DNA of 64,000 nt from Pseudomonas beijingensis. Lineage in GTDB: Bacteria > Pseudomonadota > Gammaproteobacteria > Pseudomonadales > Pseudomonadaceae. Numbering within the stretch: position 1 is the stretch's first letter; each line of letters starts with the position of its first letter. Shown here in pieces: positions 1-8,991 of the stretch. The stretch lies in the NCBI RefSeq assembly GCF_030687295.1, contig NZ_CP117425.1:1988001-2052000 (forward strand). Reading direction: 5' to 3'. The translations under genes and the position numbers were made by a program. The notes under the pieces are model-generated. The model was not told the origin of the DNA, ran no database searches, and saw nothing but the letters and a program-made list of their open reading frames with translations.

Positions 1-756
1 CGCCTGGGTGTAGGGGTGCAGCGGGCGGCTGTAGATGTTCTCGTTGGGGCCCATTTCCACCGGGCGGCCGAGGTACATCACCATCACGTCGTCGGCCACA
101 TGCTGCACCACCGCCAGGTTGTGGGAGATGAACACGTAGGCGGTGTTGAATTCCTGCTGCAAGTCCATGAACAGGTTCAGCACCTGAGCCTGGATCGACA
201 CATCCAGCGCCGACGTCGGTTCGTCCGCCACCAGCACCTTGGGTTGCAGCATCATGGCGCGGGCCAGGGCGATGCGTTGGCGCTGGCCGCCAGAGAACAT
301 GTGCGGGTAGCGCTGGTAATGCTCGGGACGCAAGCCCACCTGCTTCATCATCGCCTGGACTTTTTCCCGCCGCTCGGTGGCCGACAGGTTGGTGTTGATC
401 AGCAACGGCTCGGCCAGTTGATCACCGATTTTCTGCCGCGGATTAAGGGACGCATAGGGGCTCTGGAACACCATCTGCACGTCCTTGCGCAATTGCTTGC
501 GTTCGGCCTTGTTGGCGCCGGCCACTTCCTGGCCGGCGATTTTCAAGGAGCCGGCGGACGGTTCTTCGATCAGCGTCAGGGCCCGGGCGAGGGTGGATTT
601 GCCGCAACCGGATTCACCGACCACGGCCAGGGTCTTGCCGGCTTCGAGTTCGAACGACACACCGTTGAGGGCGCGCACGGTCGCATGGCCCTTGAACATG
701 CCACGGGACACTTCGTAATGACGGGTCAGGTCACGGGCGGTAAGTACGACGGCCAT
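1..756 (-). CDS. dppF: Dipeptide ABC transporter ATP-binding protein DppF (C-terminus beyond window)
   Basis: One of two ATPases that power dipeptide import through DppB/DppC at the inner membrane. The visible 252 residues contain Walker A GESGCGKST (about 47-55), the Q-loop VFQSPYASLNP (about 96-106), the ABC signature FSGGQRQR (about 154-161) and Walker B VLVADEPTSALD (about 174-185). The oligopeptide-type C-terminal extension begins with RPLHPYTQA before the window edge cuts the gene. Its ATG shares one base with the dppD stop (TGATG), and GGAGG lies 7 bases upstream, so the two ATPases should be translationally coupled. The order DppD then DppF separates it from other oligopeptide ATPases. 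The substrate assignment rests on locus order and similarity. Confidence 0.93.
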   Translation of the reverse strand, partial: MAVVLTARDLTRHYEVSRGMFKGHATVRALNGVSFELEAGKTLAVVGESGCGKSTLARALTLIEEPSAGSLKIAGQEVAGANKAERKQLRKDVQMVFQSPYASLNPRQKIGDQLAEPLLINTNLSATERREKVQAMMKQVGLRPEHYQRYPHMFSGGQRQRIALARAMMLQPKVLVADEPTSALDVSIQAQVLNLFMDLQQEFNTAYVFISHNLAVVQHVADDVMVMYLGRPVEMGPNENIYSRPLHPYTQA

Positions 757-1724
757 CACGCCACCTCCTGGTTCAACGGGTAGAAGCAGCGGGCGAGGCT
801 GTTGGATTTCGGATCGAGGGCCGGGCGTTGTTGACGGCAGTTGTCCTGCACGTACGGGCAGCGCGGCGACAGCAGGCAGCCTTGCGGACGGTCATAGCGA
901 CCGGGGACGATGCCGGGCAAGGTCGCCAGGCGTTCGGCGCCCATGCTGTGTTCTGGAATCGCCGCCAGCAGCGCTTCGCTGTAGGGGTGGGCCGGAATGT
1001 CGAACAGCTGCGGCACCTGACCCACTTCCACGGCTTGGCCGGCGTACATCACGCACACGCGCTGGGCGGTTTCAGCCACCACGGCCAAATCGTGGGTGAT
1101 CAGCACCAGGCCCATGTTTTGCTCTTTTTGCAGGGCCAGCAGCAGGTCCATGATCTGCGCCTGGATGGTCACGTCGAGGGCGGTGGTCGGTTCGTCGGCG
1201 ATCAGCAGCTTTGGCTCGCCGGCAATCGCCATGGCAATCGCCACGCGCTGGCTCATGCCGCCGGACAGTTGATGCGGGTAGGCGTCCATGCGGCTGGCGG
1301 CGCCGGGGATCTCGACTTTTTCCAGCAGCTCGATGGCGCGCTTTCGGGCGGCCTTGCCGGACATCTTCAGGTGCAGGCGCAGCACTTCTTCGATCTGGAA
1401 GCCCACGGTGTAGCTGGGGTTGAGCGCGGTCATCGGATCCTGGAACACCATCGCCAGGTCCTTGCCGACGATCTGCCGGCGCTGGCGGTTGCTCAGCTTG
1501 AGCATGTTCTTGCCGTCGAAGTTCAGCGCATCGGCGGTGACGATGCCGGGATGCTCGATCAGGCCCATCAGCGCCATCATGGTCACGGATTTACCCGACC
1601 CCGATTCGCCGACGATCGCCAGGACTTCGCCTTTTTCCACGCTCAGGTCCAGGCCGTCGACCACCGGCACGGCGGTGGCGTCGCCGAAGCGGACATTGAG
1701 ATTCTTGATTTCTAGCAGTGACAT
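756..1724 (-). CDS. dppD: Dipeptide ABC transporter ATP-binding protein DppD
   Basis: Second ATPase of the dipeptide importer, 322 residues. Walker A GESGSGKS is at about 39-46, the signature LSGGMSQR near 155 and Walker [13 protein letters not shown] follows. The C-terminal oligopeptide-transporter extension has the typical Cys-containing segment [15 protein letters not shown]. The chosen start, [10 protein letters not shown], has GAGGAG about 6 bases upstream; a start 15 codons earlier would run into dppC. The dppC stop lies next to this ribosome-binding site, so dppC-dppD-dppF are packed as one transcript. Start and function are both secure. Confidence 0.93.
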   Translation of the reverse strand: MSLLEIKNLNVRFGDATAVPVVDGLDLSVEKGEVLAIVGESGSGKSVTMMALMGLIEHPGIVTADALNFDGKNMLKLSNRQRRQIVGKDLAMVFQDPMTALNPSYTVGFQIEEVLRLHLKMSGKAARKRAIELLEKVEIPGAASRMDAYPHQLSGGMSQRVAIAMAIAGEPKLLIADEPTTALDVTIQAQIMDLLLALQKEQNMGLVLITHDLAVVAETAQRVCVMYAGQAVEVGQVPQLFDIPAHPYSEALLAAIPEHSMGAERLATLPGIVPGRYDRPQGCLLSPRCPYVQDNCRQQRPALDPKSNSLARCFYPLNQEVA

Positions 1725-1734
1725 GGGAATCTCC

Positions 1735-2646
1735 TCAGGCGGCATTCTTGAGTTTCGGGTCCAGCGCATCGCGCAGCCCGTCGCCCATCAGGTTGATTGC
1801 CAGCACGCTGAGCAAAATGGTCAAGCCAGGCAGGCTCACGACCCACCAGGCGCGTTCGATGTAGTCGCGGGCCGAGGCCAGCATGGTGCCCCACTCTGGG
1901 GTGGGCGGCTGCACGCCAAGGCCGAGGAAGCCCAGGGCGGCGGCGTCGAGGATGGCCGAGGAAAAGCTCAGGGTCGCCTGGACGATCAGCGGTGCCATGC
2001 AGTTGGGCAGCACGGTGATGAACATCAGGCGCGGCAGGCCGGCACCGGCCAGGCGCGCGGCAGTCACGTAGTCGCGGTTCAGTTCGCCCATCACGGCGGC
2101 GCGGGTCAGGCGCACGTAGGACGGCAGCGACACGATGGCGATGGCGATCACGGTGTTGATCAGGCCTGGGCCGAGGATGGCGACGATCGCCACGGCCAGC
2201 AGCAGCGAAGGCAGGGCGAGCATGATGTCCATCAAACGCATGATGGTTGGGCCGAGCAAGCGCGGGAAGAAGCCGGCGAACAGCCCCAGCAGGATGCCAG
2301 GGATCAGCGACATCACCACCGACGACAGACCGATCAGCAGCGACAGCCGCGAACCCTGGATCAGGCGCGACAGCAAGTCGCGGCCCAGTTCGTCGGTGCC
2401 CAGCAGGAACTGGATCTGCCCGCCTTCAAGCCAGGCCGGCGGCGTCAGCAGGAAGTCGCGGTATTGCTCGCTCGGGTCATGGGGCGCGACCCACGGCGCG
2501 AAGATCGCGCAGAACACGATCAGGATCATGAACAGCAGCCCGGCCACGGCGCCCTTGTTGCGGGAAAACGCCTGCCAGAATTCTTTGTACGGGGACGGGT
2601 ACAGCAGGCTTTGATCGACTGCTACCGCGGTAGTTGGAGTACTCAT
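1735..2646 (-). CDS. dppC: Dipeptide ABC transporter permease DppC
   Basis: Inner-membrane permease of about 303 residues that pairs with DppB. An N-terminal cytoplasmic stretch ([20 protein letters not shown]) is followed by a first membrane segment and the OppC-type N-terminal domain. The EAA loop that contacts the ATPases reads [20 protein letters not shown] start at MSTPTTAV, 10 bases after the dppB stop, because the longer reading would overlap dppB. The upstream GAG is a weak ribosome-binding site, consistent with coupling to dppB translation. Confidence 0.92.
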   Translation of the reverse strand: MSTPTTAVAVDQSLLYPSPYKEFWQAFSRNKGAVAGLLFMILIVFCAIFAPWVAPHDPSEQYRDFLLTPPAWLEGGQIQFLLGTDELGRDLLSRLIQGSRLSLLIGLSSVVMSLIPGILLGLFAGFFPRLLGPTIMRLMDIMLALPSLLLAVAIVAILGPGLINTVIAIAIVSLPSYVRLTRAAVMGELNRDYVTAARLAGAGLPRLMFITVLPNCMAPLIVQATLSFSSAILDAAALGFLGLGVQPPTPEWGTMLASARDYIERAWWVVSLPGLTILLSVLAINLMGDGLRDALDPKLKNAA

Positions 2647-2656
2647 GGTTTTGATC

Positions 2657-3667
2657 TCAGCGCTGGTGACGGATGCGTGGGTTGGCAAAGCCGTAGAGGA
2701 TGTCCACGACGAAGTTGACCAGAATCACCAGGCAGGCGATTAACAGGATGCCGTTCTGCACCACAGGGTAGTCCCGGGCGCCGATGGCTTCGATCAGCCA
2801 CTTGCCGATGCCCGGCCAGGAGAAGATCGTTTCGGTCAGGACAGCACCGGCCAGCAGCGTGCCGACTTGCAGGCCGACCACGGTCAGTACCGGGATCAGT
2901 GCGTTGCGCAGGCCATGCACGAACACCACGCGCGACGGCGACAGGCCCTTGGCGCGGGCGGTACGGATGTAGTCTTCACGCAGCACTTCGAGCATCGAGG
3001 AGCGGGTCATGCGGGCGATGACCGCCAGCGGAATGGTGCCCAGCACGATGGCCGGCAGGATCAGGTGATGCAGCGCATCGAGGAACGCGCCCGGCTCGTC
3101 GGCCAGCAGCGTGTCGATCAGCATGAAGCCGGTTTTTGGTTCGATGTCGTAGAGCAGGTCGATCCGCCCCGACACCGGCGTCCAGCCCAGGGACACCGAG
3201 AAGAACATGATCAGGATCAGGCCCCACCAGAAGATCGGCATCGAATACCCCGCCAGGGAGATGCCCATCACCCCATGGTCGAACAGGGATCCTCGCTTGA
3301 GTGCCGCGATCACCCCGGCCAGCAGGCCCAGGATACCGGCGAACAACAGGGCGGCCATGGACAGTTCCAGGGTCGCGGGAAACAGGGAGCTGAACTCGGT
3401 CCATACGCTTTCACGGGTACGCAGCGATTCGCCGAGATCGCCGTGGGCCAGTTTGCCGATGTAGTCCAGGTACTGGGCATACAGCGGTTTATTGAGGCCA
3501 AGGCGTTCCATTGCCTGTGCATGCATTTCGGGATCGACCCGACGTTCGCCCATCATCACTTCCACGGGGTCGCCGGGGATCATGCGAATCAACGCGAAGG
3601 TCAGCAAGGTGATGCCGAAGAACGTGGGGATCAGTAATCCCAGTCGGCGGGCAATAAAACTAAACAT
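2657..3667 (-). CDS. dppB: Dipeptide ABC transporter permease DppB
   Basis: Inner-membrane permease of 336 residues. It opens with the family-typical MFSFIARRLGLLIPTFFGIT first helix and has the EAA loop LREDYIRTARAKGLSPSRV near residue 230. GAGG lies upstream of the ATG. It is separated from the preceding dppA by 74 bases that hold a strong stem-loop (3700-3731) without a U tract. Such a stem-loop would allow much more binding protein than permease to be made, which is common for binding-protein operons. Confidence 0.93.
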   Translation of the reverse strand: MFSFIARRLGLLIPTFFGITLLTFALIRMIPGDPVEVMMGERRVDPEMHAQAMERLGLNKPLYAQYLDYIGKLAHGDLGESLRTRESVWTEFSSLFPATLELSMAALLFAGILGLLAGVIAALKRGSLFDHGVMGISLAGYSMPIFWWGLILIMFFSVSLGWTPVSGRIDLLYDIEPKTGFMLIDTLLADEPGAFLDALHHLILPAIVLGTIPLAVIARMTRSSMLEVLREDYIRTARAKGLSPSRVVFVHGLRNALIPVLTVVGLQVGTLLAGAVLTETIFSWPGIGKWLIEAIGARDYPVVQNGILLIACLVILVNFVVDILYGFANPRIRHQR

Positions 3668-3699
3668 CTTCAGGTGTACCTCATCAGCCGGTTAGGCGT

Positions 3700-3731
3700 G
3701 CCCGGTAGCCCTCGGATAAGGGATACCGGGC
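3700..3731 (-). promoter_or_regulatory. Intercistronic stem-loop between dppA and dppB
   Basis: GCCCGGTA and TACCGGGC form a perfect 8-bp stem, with a further CCC/GGG pairing inside. No U run follows on the minus strand, so it looks like an mRNA-stabilising or partial-termination hairpin after the binding-protein gene rather than a full terminator. The assignment is inference from position. Confidence 0.5.
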
Positions 3732-3741
3732 GTTTTCTTAT

Positions 3742-5337
3742 CTACTTCACCTGGGTGGTGGCGAAGTTGTTGGTGGTGAGCGGGCTGATCACATAGCCCT
3801 CTACGTTGTTGCGCATTGCAGTGAACATCCGGGTGTGGGCCATGCTGATCCACGGTTGGTCCTGGTTGAAAATCACCTGGGCCTGTTCATAGAGCTTGGC
3901 GCGCTCCTCGGGGTTCACTGTGGCGCGTGCCTGGTCGAGCAGCGCCTGGAATTTCTCGTTGCACCAGCGCGCGTAGTTTTCGCCGTTCTTGGCCGCCTCG
4001 CAACTGAGCATAGGCGTCAGGAAGTTATCCGGGTCGCCGTTATCACCCGCCCATCCGGCGGACACCATATCGTGTTCGCCGTTTTTCGCGCGCTTGAGCA
4101 TTTCGCCCCATTCCATCACGCGGATGTCGACTTTGATCCCGACCTTCGCCAGGTCCGCCTGCATCATCTGCGCGCCGAGCATCGGGTTGGGGTTGGTCGG
4201 GCCGCCGCCGTTGCGGGTGAACAGGGTGAACACGGTGCCTTCCGGCACGCCGGCTTCCTTGAGCAACTGGCGGGCTTTGTCCAGGTCGCGGGTCGGGTTC
4301 TTCAGGTCGTGGTTAAAACCCAGCAGGGTTGGCGGGTACGGGTTGACCGCCACGGTGGCGTTGCCTTTGCCGAACAGCGCGTTGACGTAGGCTTCCTTGT
4401 CGAAGGCCAGGTCGATGGCTTTGCGCACCCGCACATCGCTCATGTATTTGTGACTGGTGTTCAGGGCGGTGTAGGAGACAGTCATCGCGTCCAGTTCAGT
4501 GACCTTCAGGTTCGGGTCTTTCTTGATGCTGGGGATGTCATCGGGTTTGGGGTACAGCGCGATCTGGCACTCGTTGGTCTTGAGTTTCTGCATGCGCACG
4601 TTGTTGTCGGTGGCGATGGCCAATACCAGGGCATCGGCCGGCGGCTTGCCACGGAAGTAGTCCGGGTTGGCCTTGAAGCGCACCTGGGCATCTTTGTTGT
4701 AGCGCTGGAAGACGAACGGCCCGGTGCCGACCGGCTTGCTGTTGAGGTCGCCAGCCTTGCCTGCCTTGAGCAACTGGTCGGCGTATTCGGCCGGGTAGAT
4801 CGAGGAGAAGGCCATGGCGATGTCGGCCAGGAACGGCGCTTCGCGGCGGGTCAGGCTGAACTTGACCGTGTGCTCGTCGACTTTCTCGACGCTTTTGAGC
4901 AGTTCCTTGAAGCCCATGCTTTCAAAGTAGGGGAAGCCCACGCTCGACAGTTTGTGCCACGGGTGGTTCGGGTCCAGCTGGCGCTGGAAGCTCCAGACCA
5001 CGTCGTCGGCGTTCATGTCGCGGGTCGGCTTGAAGTATTCGGTGGTGTGGAACTTGACGCCCTTGCGCAGGTGGAAGGTATAGGTCAGGCCATCGTCACT
5101 GATGTCCCAGGATTCGGCCAGGGCCGGAATCACCTCGGTGGTGCCGGGCTTGAAGTCGGCCAGGCGATTGAAAATGGTTTCCGCCACGGCATCGGCGGTG
5201 ACTGCAGTCGTGTACTGGACCATGTCGAAGCCTTCCGGGCTGGCTTCTGTGCAAACCACCAGGGGTTTGGCCGTGGCGCCAACGGCGACGCTCAGCAGCG
5301 CGGCGGCGATGGCGGCGCGTAGGGGAATCATGTTCAT
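3742..5337 (-). CDS. dppA: Periplasmic dipeptide-binding protein DppA (paralogue next to dppB)
   Basis: Solute-binding protein (SBP_bac_5 type, about 531 residues) that delivers dipeptides to DppBC. A signal peptide (MNMIPLRAAIAAALLSVAVGATAK) precedes the mature start PLVVCTEASPEGFD, and the family landmarks GTGPFVFQRY and GDNGDPDNFLTPML are present. I use the ATG at 5337, with AGAGGA about 6 bases upstream; a TTG two codons earlier is in frame but sits too close to that site. It is the most diverged of the four DppA paralogues here (for example CTEASPEGF against CSEGSPAGF). By position it corresponds to PAO1 PA4502; ligand preference cannot be read from sequence. Confidence 0.9.
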   Translation of the reverse strand: MNMIPLRAAIAAALLSVAVGATAKPLVVCTEASPEGFDMVQYTTAVTADAVAETIFNRLADFKPGTTEVIPALAESWDISDDGLTYTFHLRKGVKFHTTEYFKPTRDMNADDVVWSFQRQLDPNHPWHKLSSVGFPYFESMGFKELLKSVEKVDEHTVKFSLTRREAPFLADIAMAFSSIYPAEYADQLLKAGKAGDLNSKPVGTGPFVFQRYNKDAQVRFKANPDYFRGKPPADALVLAIATDNNVRMQKLKTNECQIALYPKPDDIPSIKKDPNLKVTELDAMTVSYTALNTSHKYMSDVRVRKAIDLAFDKEAYVNALFGKGNATVAVNPYPPTLLGFNHDLKNPTRDLDKARQLLKEAGVPEGTVFTLFTRNGGGPTNPNPMLGAQMMQADLAKVGIKVDIRVMEWGEMLKRAKNGEHDMVSAGWAGDNGDPDNFLTPMLSCEAAKNGENYARWCNEKFQALLDQARATVNPEERAKLYEQAQVIFNQDQPWISMAHTRMFTAMRNNVEGYVISPLTTNNFATTQVK

Positions 5338-5365
5338 CGTCAATCCTCTGCAATCGGGTCAATGG

Positions 5366-5406
5366 CAAAAGACCGGGCGGGCGACCTTGTGAGTCGACCG
5401 CCCGGT
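5366..5406 (-). terminator. Rho-independent terminator or attenuator between oprD and dppA
   Basis: On the minus strand a perfect 9-bp stem (ACCGGGCGG with CCGCCCGGT) encloses a second partial stem (GTCGAC with GTCGC) and is followed by CTTTTG. It lies directly after the porin stop and about 35 bases before the dppA ATG, so read-through would set porin and DppA ratios. The inner hairpin GACTCACAAGGTCGCCC recurs before another dppA. Confidence 0.65.
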
Positions 5407-5412
5407 GGCAGT

Positions 5413-6834
5413 TTAGAGAATGTTGAACGGGATGGTGGTGACCAGGCGGAACTCGTTGATGTTGCCATCAGCCTGGTTTTCGCTGGCGCGGTGAGTGGTG
5501 TAGGTGGCACGAATCGCGGTGGCCTTGAGCGGGCCGCTCTGCACGGCGTAGGAGGCGCCGACACCGTATTCGTAGTGAGTTTCGCCGTCCATCAGGCTCA
5601 GGTCGGCGCGTTGGTTGCCTGCAACGGTGTAGGCCGTGCCACGGTAATGCGTGCCGTCGATGCCCCAACCGCGTGCCTGGTAGATGTTGAACTTAAGGCC
5701 TGGTACGCCGTACTCGGCCATGTTGAGGCCGTAGGCGATCTGGAACGATTTCTCGTTCGGGCTGTTGAAGTCCGACAGCAGGGAGTTGGCCAGGTAGATG
5801 CCGTTGGTTTCGTGCAGGTAGTCGAAGTACTCGTCGCCGTTCACTTCCTGGTAGGAGAACGTCAGGCTGTGGGCCTGGTGAGCAAGGCCGAGCGACAGGG
5901 AGTAGGTATCGTTGTCGATATTCCCCATCAGCTTTTTGCCTTCGTCGACGGTTTTGTAATAGTTCAGGCTGGTGGTCAGGCTGAGCACCTGGCTATCGCC
6001 CAGCTCGTGGGTGGCGCCGAAGTAGTATTGGTTCCAGAAGTCTTCGACCTTGGCGCCATACAGGCTGGTTTTCAGGCTCTTGAACGGCTGGTAGTTCACG
6101 CCGGCGGTGTAGACCTTGTCGGTTTCCACGCCAGTGGCGGAATACTCGGTACGGAATTTTGACAGGCTCTGCTCGGTCCGTGGCGAAACGCGATCGAAAC
6201 CGGCCAGATCGAACGAGAGGTTGTTGAATTCTTCACTGTGCAGGCTGACACCCTCGAAGCTCGAAGGCAGCGCACGGTTACCAATGACATCAATGATTGG
6301 CGTACTGAAGTTCTGGCGACCCGCAGTCAGCGTCGTGTTCGATACGCGGAACTTTACGTTAGCCAGGCCCAGTTTGCTCCATTGGTCCACGGCATCACCG
6401 TTGGAGTCTGCCAGGGTACGGTTGGAACCACCGGCAATGTGCTTGCGGTCCTGGTCCAGAACGACAGCGTTGTAGGCGGCCACTTCGGTGCTGACGCCGA
6501 CGGTGCCTTGGGTAAAGCCCGACGTGTAGTTGACGATGGTGCCTTGGACCCAGTTGATACGACGAGCGATGGGAGTCGCCGGCACGGACGGGTCATTTTT
6601 TACGCTGTTTGGCTTGTAGCTGAATCGGTCGTCACGACGTTTCAACTCGTTGGAGTACCAGTTACGAGTCGTGCCCCCCAGGCTCTGGCCATCGATGAAG
6701 CCTTTTGCTTCGCTCTGGGCGCTGCTGTCGGCCAGCGCGGTAGGAACGAATTCCTGACTGACAGATTCAGCGTAAGCCGTGGCCGTAACGCTGCTGATGG
6801 CCAAGGCCAGTATCGCGGTGCTGCTCAGTTTCAT
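5413..6834 (-). CDS. OprD-family outer-membrane porin, probable dipeptide channel (OpdP/OpdD-like)
   Basis: Outer-membrane substrate-specific porin of 473 residues. A signal peptide (MKLSSTAILALAISSVTATAYA) is followed by a mature region rich in alternating aromatic/polar strands. An OprD-like segment GRQNFSTPIIDVIGNRALPSSFEG lies in the first half. AGGAG precedes the ATG. Its place inside the dpp cluster matches the PAO1 dipeptide porin gene PA4501 (opdP, also called opdD), so uptake of dipeptides is the likely role. That is inferred from context, because OprD paralogues differ in substrate by loops I cannot assess. Confidence 0.88.
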   Translation of the reverse strand: MKLSSTAILALAISSVTATAYAESVSQEFVPTALADSSAQSEAKGFIDGQSLGGTTRNWYSNELKRRDDRFSYKPNSVKNDPSVPATPIARRINWVQGTIVNYTSGFTQGTVGVSTEVAAYNAVVLDQDRKHIAGGSNRTLADSNGDAVDQWSKLGLANVKFRVSNTTLTAGRQNFSTPIIDVIGNRALPSSFEGVSLHSEEFNNLSFDLAGFDRVSPRTEQSLSKFRTEYSATGVETDKVYTAGVNYQPFKSLKTSLYGAKVEDFWNQYYFGATHELGDSQVLSLTTSLNYYKTVDEGKKLMGNIDNDTYSLSLGLAHQAHSLTFSYQEVNGDEYFDYLHETNGIYLANSLLSDFNSPNEKSFQIAYGLNMAEYGVPGLKFNIYQARGWGIDGTHYRGTAYTVAGNQRADLSLMDGETHYEYGVGASYAVQSGPLKATAIRATYTTHRASENQADGNINEFRLVTTIPFNIL

Positions 6835-6970
6835 CGGTAACGCTCCTTTGCTTGCTTTTTTAACGCCGGTCTTTTTTGGTGATACGGCTAGTGGTTTTTA
6901 CAACTCATTTACAGATCGCAAACGTTTGCATGGCGCTTGATCGGCGAATTCAGGCAAGACGTCTGCGTGA

Positions 6971-6986
6971 GGGCCCAAATGGGCCC
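6971..6986. repeat. Short palindrome GGGCCC-AAAT-GGGCCC
   Basis: A 6-bp perfect inverted repeat with a 4-base loop, between a dppA stop (7007) and the porin start (6834). There is no T run on either side, so it may be a weak intercistronic hairpin but is not a convincing terminator. Confidence 0.35.
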
Positions 6987-7006
6987 CCAGACTGTATGGC
7001 TATCGG

Positions 7007-8608
7007 TTATGGGGTAAGGCTGACGCCCGAGAAAACGTTGCGACCGAAGGGGCTGACTTTGAACCCTTCGACTTTGGCACTCAGCGGCTGGTTGACCGTC
7101 GAGTGGGCAACAGGGGTGATCGGCACTTGCTGCTTGAGCAACTGCTGGGCCTGTTTGTAGAGCACGGTGCGCTGGTCGCGGTCGGTGACGACCTTGGCCT
7201 GCTTGATCAGCTTGTCGTAGTCCTGGTCACACCACATGGAGTAGTTGTTGCCACCAATGGCATCACAGCTGTACAGCGTGCCCAGCCAGTTGTCCGGGTC
7301 CCCGTTGTCACCGGTCCAACCGATCAGGCTGATGTCGTGCTCACCGTTCTTGGTGCGCTTGATGTACTCGCCCCATTCGTAGCTGACGATCTTCACTTTC
7401 AGGCCGATCTTCGCCCAGTCGGCCTGGAGCATCTCGGCCATCAGCTTGGCGTTAGGGTTGTACGGACGTTGCACGGGCATGGCCCAGAGGGTGATTTCGG
7501 TGCCTTCCTTGACCCCGGCGGCCTTGAGCAACTCCTTGGCTTTTTCCGGGTTGTAGGGCACGTCCTTGATGGTGTCGTCGTAGGACCACTGCGTCGGTGG
7601 CATGGCGTTGACCGCCAGTTGCCCCGCGCCCTGGTACACGGCATTGAGAATGCCTTGCTTGTTCACCGCCATGTCCAGCGCCCGGCGTACTTCGACCTGG
7701 TCGAACGGCTTGTGGCGGGTGTTATAGGCGATGTAGCCCAGGTTGAAGCCGGGCTTCTCGATCAGTTGCAGCTTGGGGTCGTTCTTCAAGGCCGGCACGT
7801 CGGCGGGACGCGGATGCAGGGTGATCTGGCACTCGTTGGCCTTGAGCTTCTGTACCCGCACCGAGGCGTCGGTGTTAATGGAGAAGATCAGGTTGTTCAA
7901 CTTGACCCGTTCCGGCGCCCAGTACTGTTTGTTGGCAACGTAGCGGATGTTGGAGTCTTTCTGGTAGCTCTTGAACTCGAACGGCCCGGTACCGATCGGC
8001 TTCTGGTTGATGTCGCTCGGCTTGCCGCCCTTGAGCAACTGGTCGGCGTATTCGGCCGAGAGGATCGCGGCGAAACTCATGGCGATGTTCTGGATGAACG
8101 CGGCGTCCACGCTGTTGAGGGTCATGACCACGGTCAACGGCCCCGTCGCCTCCACCTTGGCGATGTTCTTGTTCAGGCTCATGCCGTTGAAGTAGGGGAA
8201 CTCAGTGGGGTAGGCCTTGCGGAACGGATGCTGCGGATCAAGCATGCGGTTGAAGGTGAACAACACATCGTCGGCGTTGAAATCCCGGGTCGGCTTGAAG
8301 TAGTCGGTGGTGTGAAATTTCACCCCTTCGCGCAGGTGGAAGGTGTACTTCAAGCCGTCTTCGGAAATGTCCCAACTGGTGGCCAGGCCCGGGACGACGT
8401 TGGTCGCGCCTTTTTCGAACTCGGCCAGGCGGTTGTACAGCGGTTCGGCGGCATCGTTGTCGGTGGCCGTGGTGTATTGCGCGGTGTCGAAACCGGCGGG
8501 GCTGCCTTCGGAACAGAACACCAGGCTGCCGCCGGCGGCTTGGGCTGCGGATGTGGCGGCCAGCAGGCCGGTGCCCAGCAATGCGGATAAAACCAAGGTA
8601 TGGCGCAT
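7007..8608 (-). CDS. Periplasmic dipeptide-binding protein, DppA paralogue
   Basis: A 533-residue ABC solute-binding protein with signal peptide MRHTLVLSALLGTGLLAATSAAQA, then GGSLVFCSEGSPAGFDTAQY. Family landmarks include GTGPFEFKSYQKDSNIRY, the ELWAMP-like TLWAMPVQRPYNPNAKLM and GWTGDNGDPDNWLGTLYSCDA. GAGGGAG sits just before the ATG. It lies upstream of the porin gene on the same strand, matching the position of PA4500 in PAO1. The paralogues probably differ in peptide preference; here the sequence supports only a di/oligopeptide role. Confidence 0.88.
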   Translation of the reverse strand: MRHTLVLSALLGTGLLAATSAAQAAGGSLVFCSEGSPAGFDTAQYTTATDNDAAEPLYNRLAEFEKGATNVVPGLATSWDISEDGLKYTFHLREGVKFHTTDYFKPTRDFNADDVLFTFNRMLDPQHPFRKAYPTEFPYFNGMSLNKNIAKVEATGPLTVVMTLNSVDAAFIQNIAMSFAAILSAEYADQLLKGGKPSDINQKPIGTGPFEFKSYQKDSNIRYVANKQYWAPERVKLNNLIFSINTDASVRVQKLKANECQITLHPRPADVPALKNDPKLQLIEKPGFNLGYIAYNTRHKPFDQVEVRRALDMAVNKQGILNAVYQGAGQLAVNAMPPTQWSYDDTIKDVPYNPEKAKELLKAAGVKEGTEITLWAMPVQRPYNPNAKLMAEMLQADWAKIGLKVKIVSYEWGEYIKRTKNGEHDISLIGWTGDNGDPDNWLGTLYSCDAIGGNNYSMWCDQDYDKLIKQAKVVTDRDQRTVLYKQAQQLLKQQVPITPVAHSTVNQPLSAKVEGFKVSPFGRNVFSGVSLTP

Positions 8609-8991
8609 GACGCTCCCTCTCTCGTTCGGGGTGTTTTAACAGTGAACCGGTGTTCTTCCGGGGACAGGTCCGGAGCACTGAGCTCATTCCATTGCGTAGC
8701 GATGCCGCAGGGCTGGCAAGTCGTCCAAGTGCCGACGGTATGAGCCGTAGGCCGGGCGGTAAATGCGTAATGCCTGAAAGACTTGTGGGAAAAGGCGATA
8801 CGTCCCAAACCAACTGCTGTGGTACGCAGTGCTTTTGGATGTAGGCGTTTTCCTTGGTCTTGGCTTAAAGCAACGGCATGCCGTGGGAGCGAGCCCTGCT
8901 CGCGATGGCGTTGTTGGTACACCGCCATCGCGCTCAAAAGAGGGGCTGCTACGCAGCCCAGCGGGAGCAAGCTCCCTCGCCACAGGTCACC
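8609..8991. repeat. REP-containing intergenic stretch between two dppA genes
   Basis: 383 bp without a gene. It holds the leader of the dppA starting at 8608, then a GTGGGAGCGAGC-type REP (8883-8910) whose partner arm (about 8923-8935) is truncated, and a second REP of the GAGGGAGCTTGCTCCC class (about 8943-8986). In PAO1 the genes mdpA and psdR (PA4498-PA4499) occupy this place; nothing resembling them remains here. Confidence 0.7.

Noticed and set aside
6971..6986. GGGCCC-AAAT-GGGCCC as a terminator
   Set aside because: No T run on either strand and a short stem; kept only as a palindrome.
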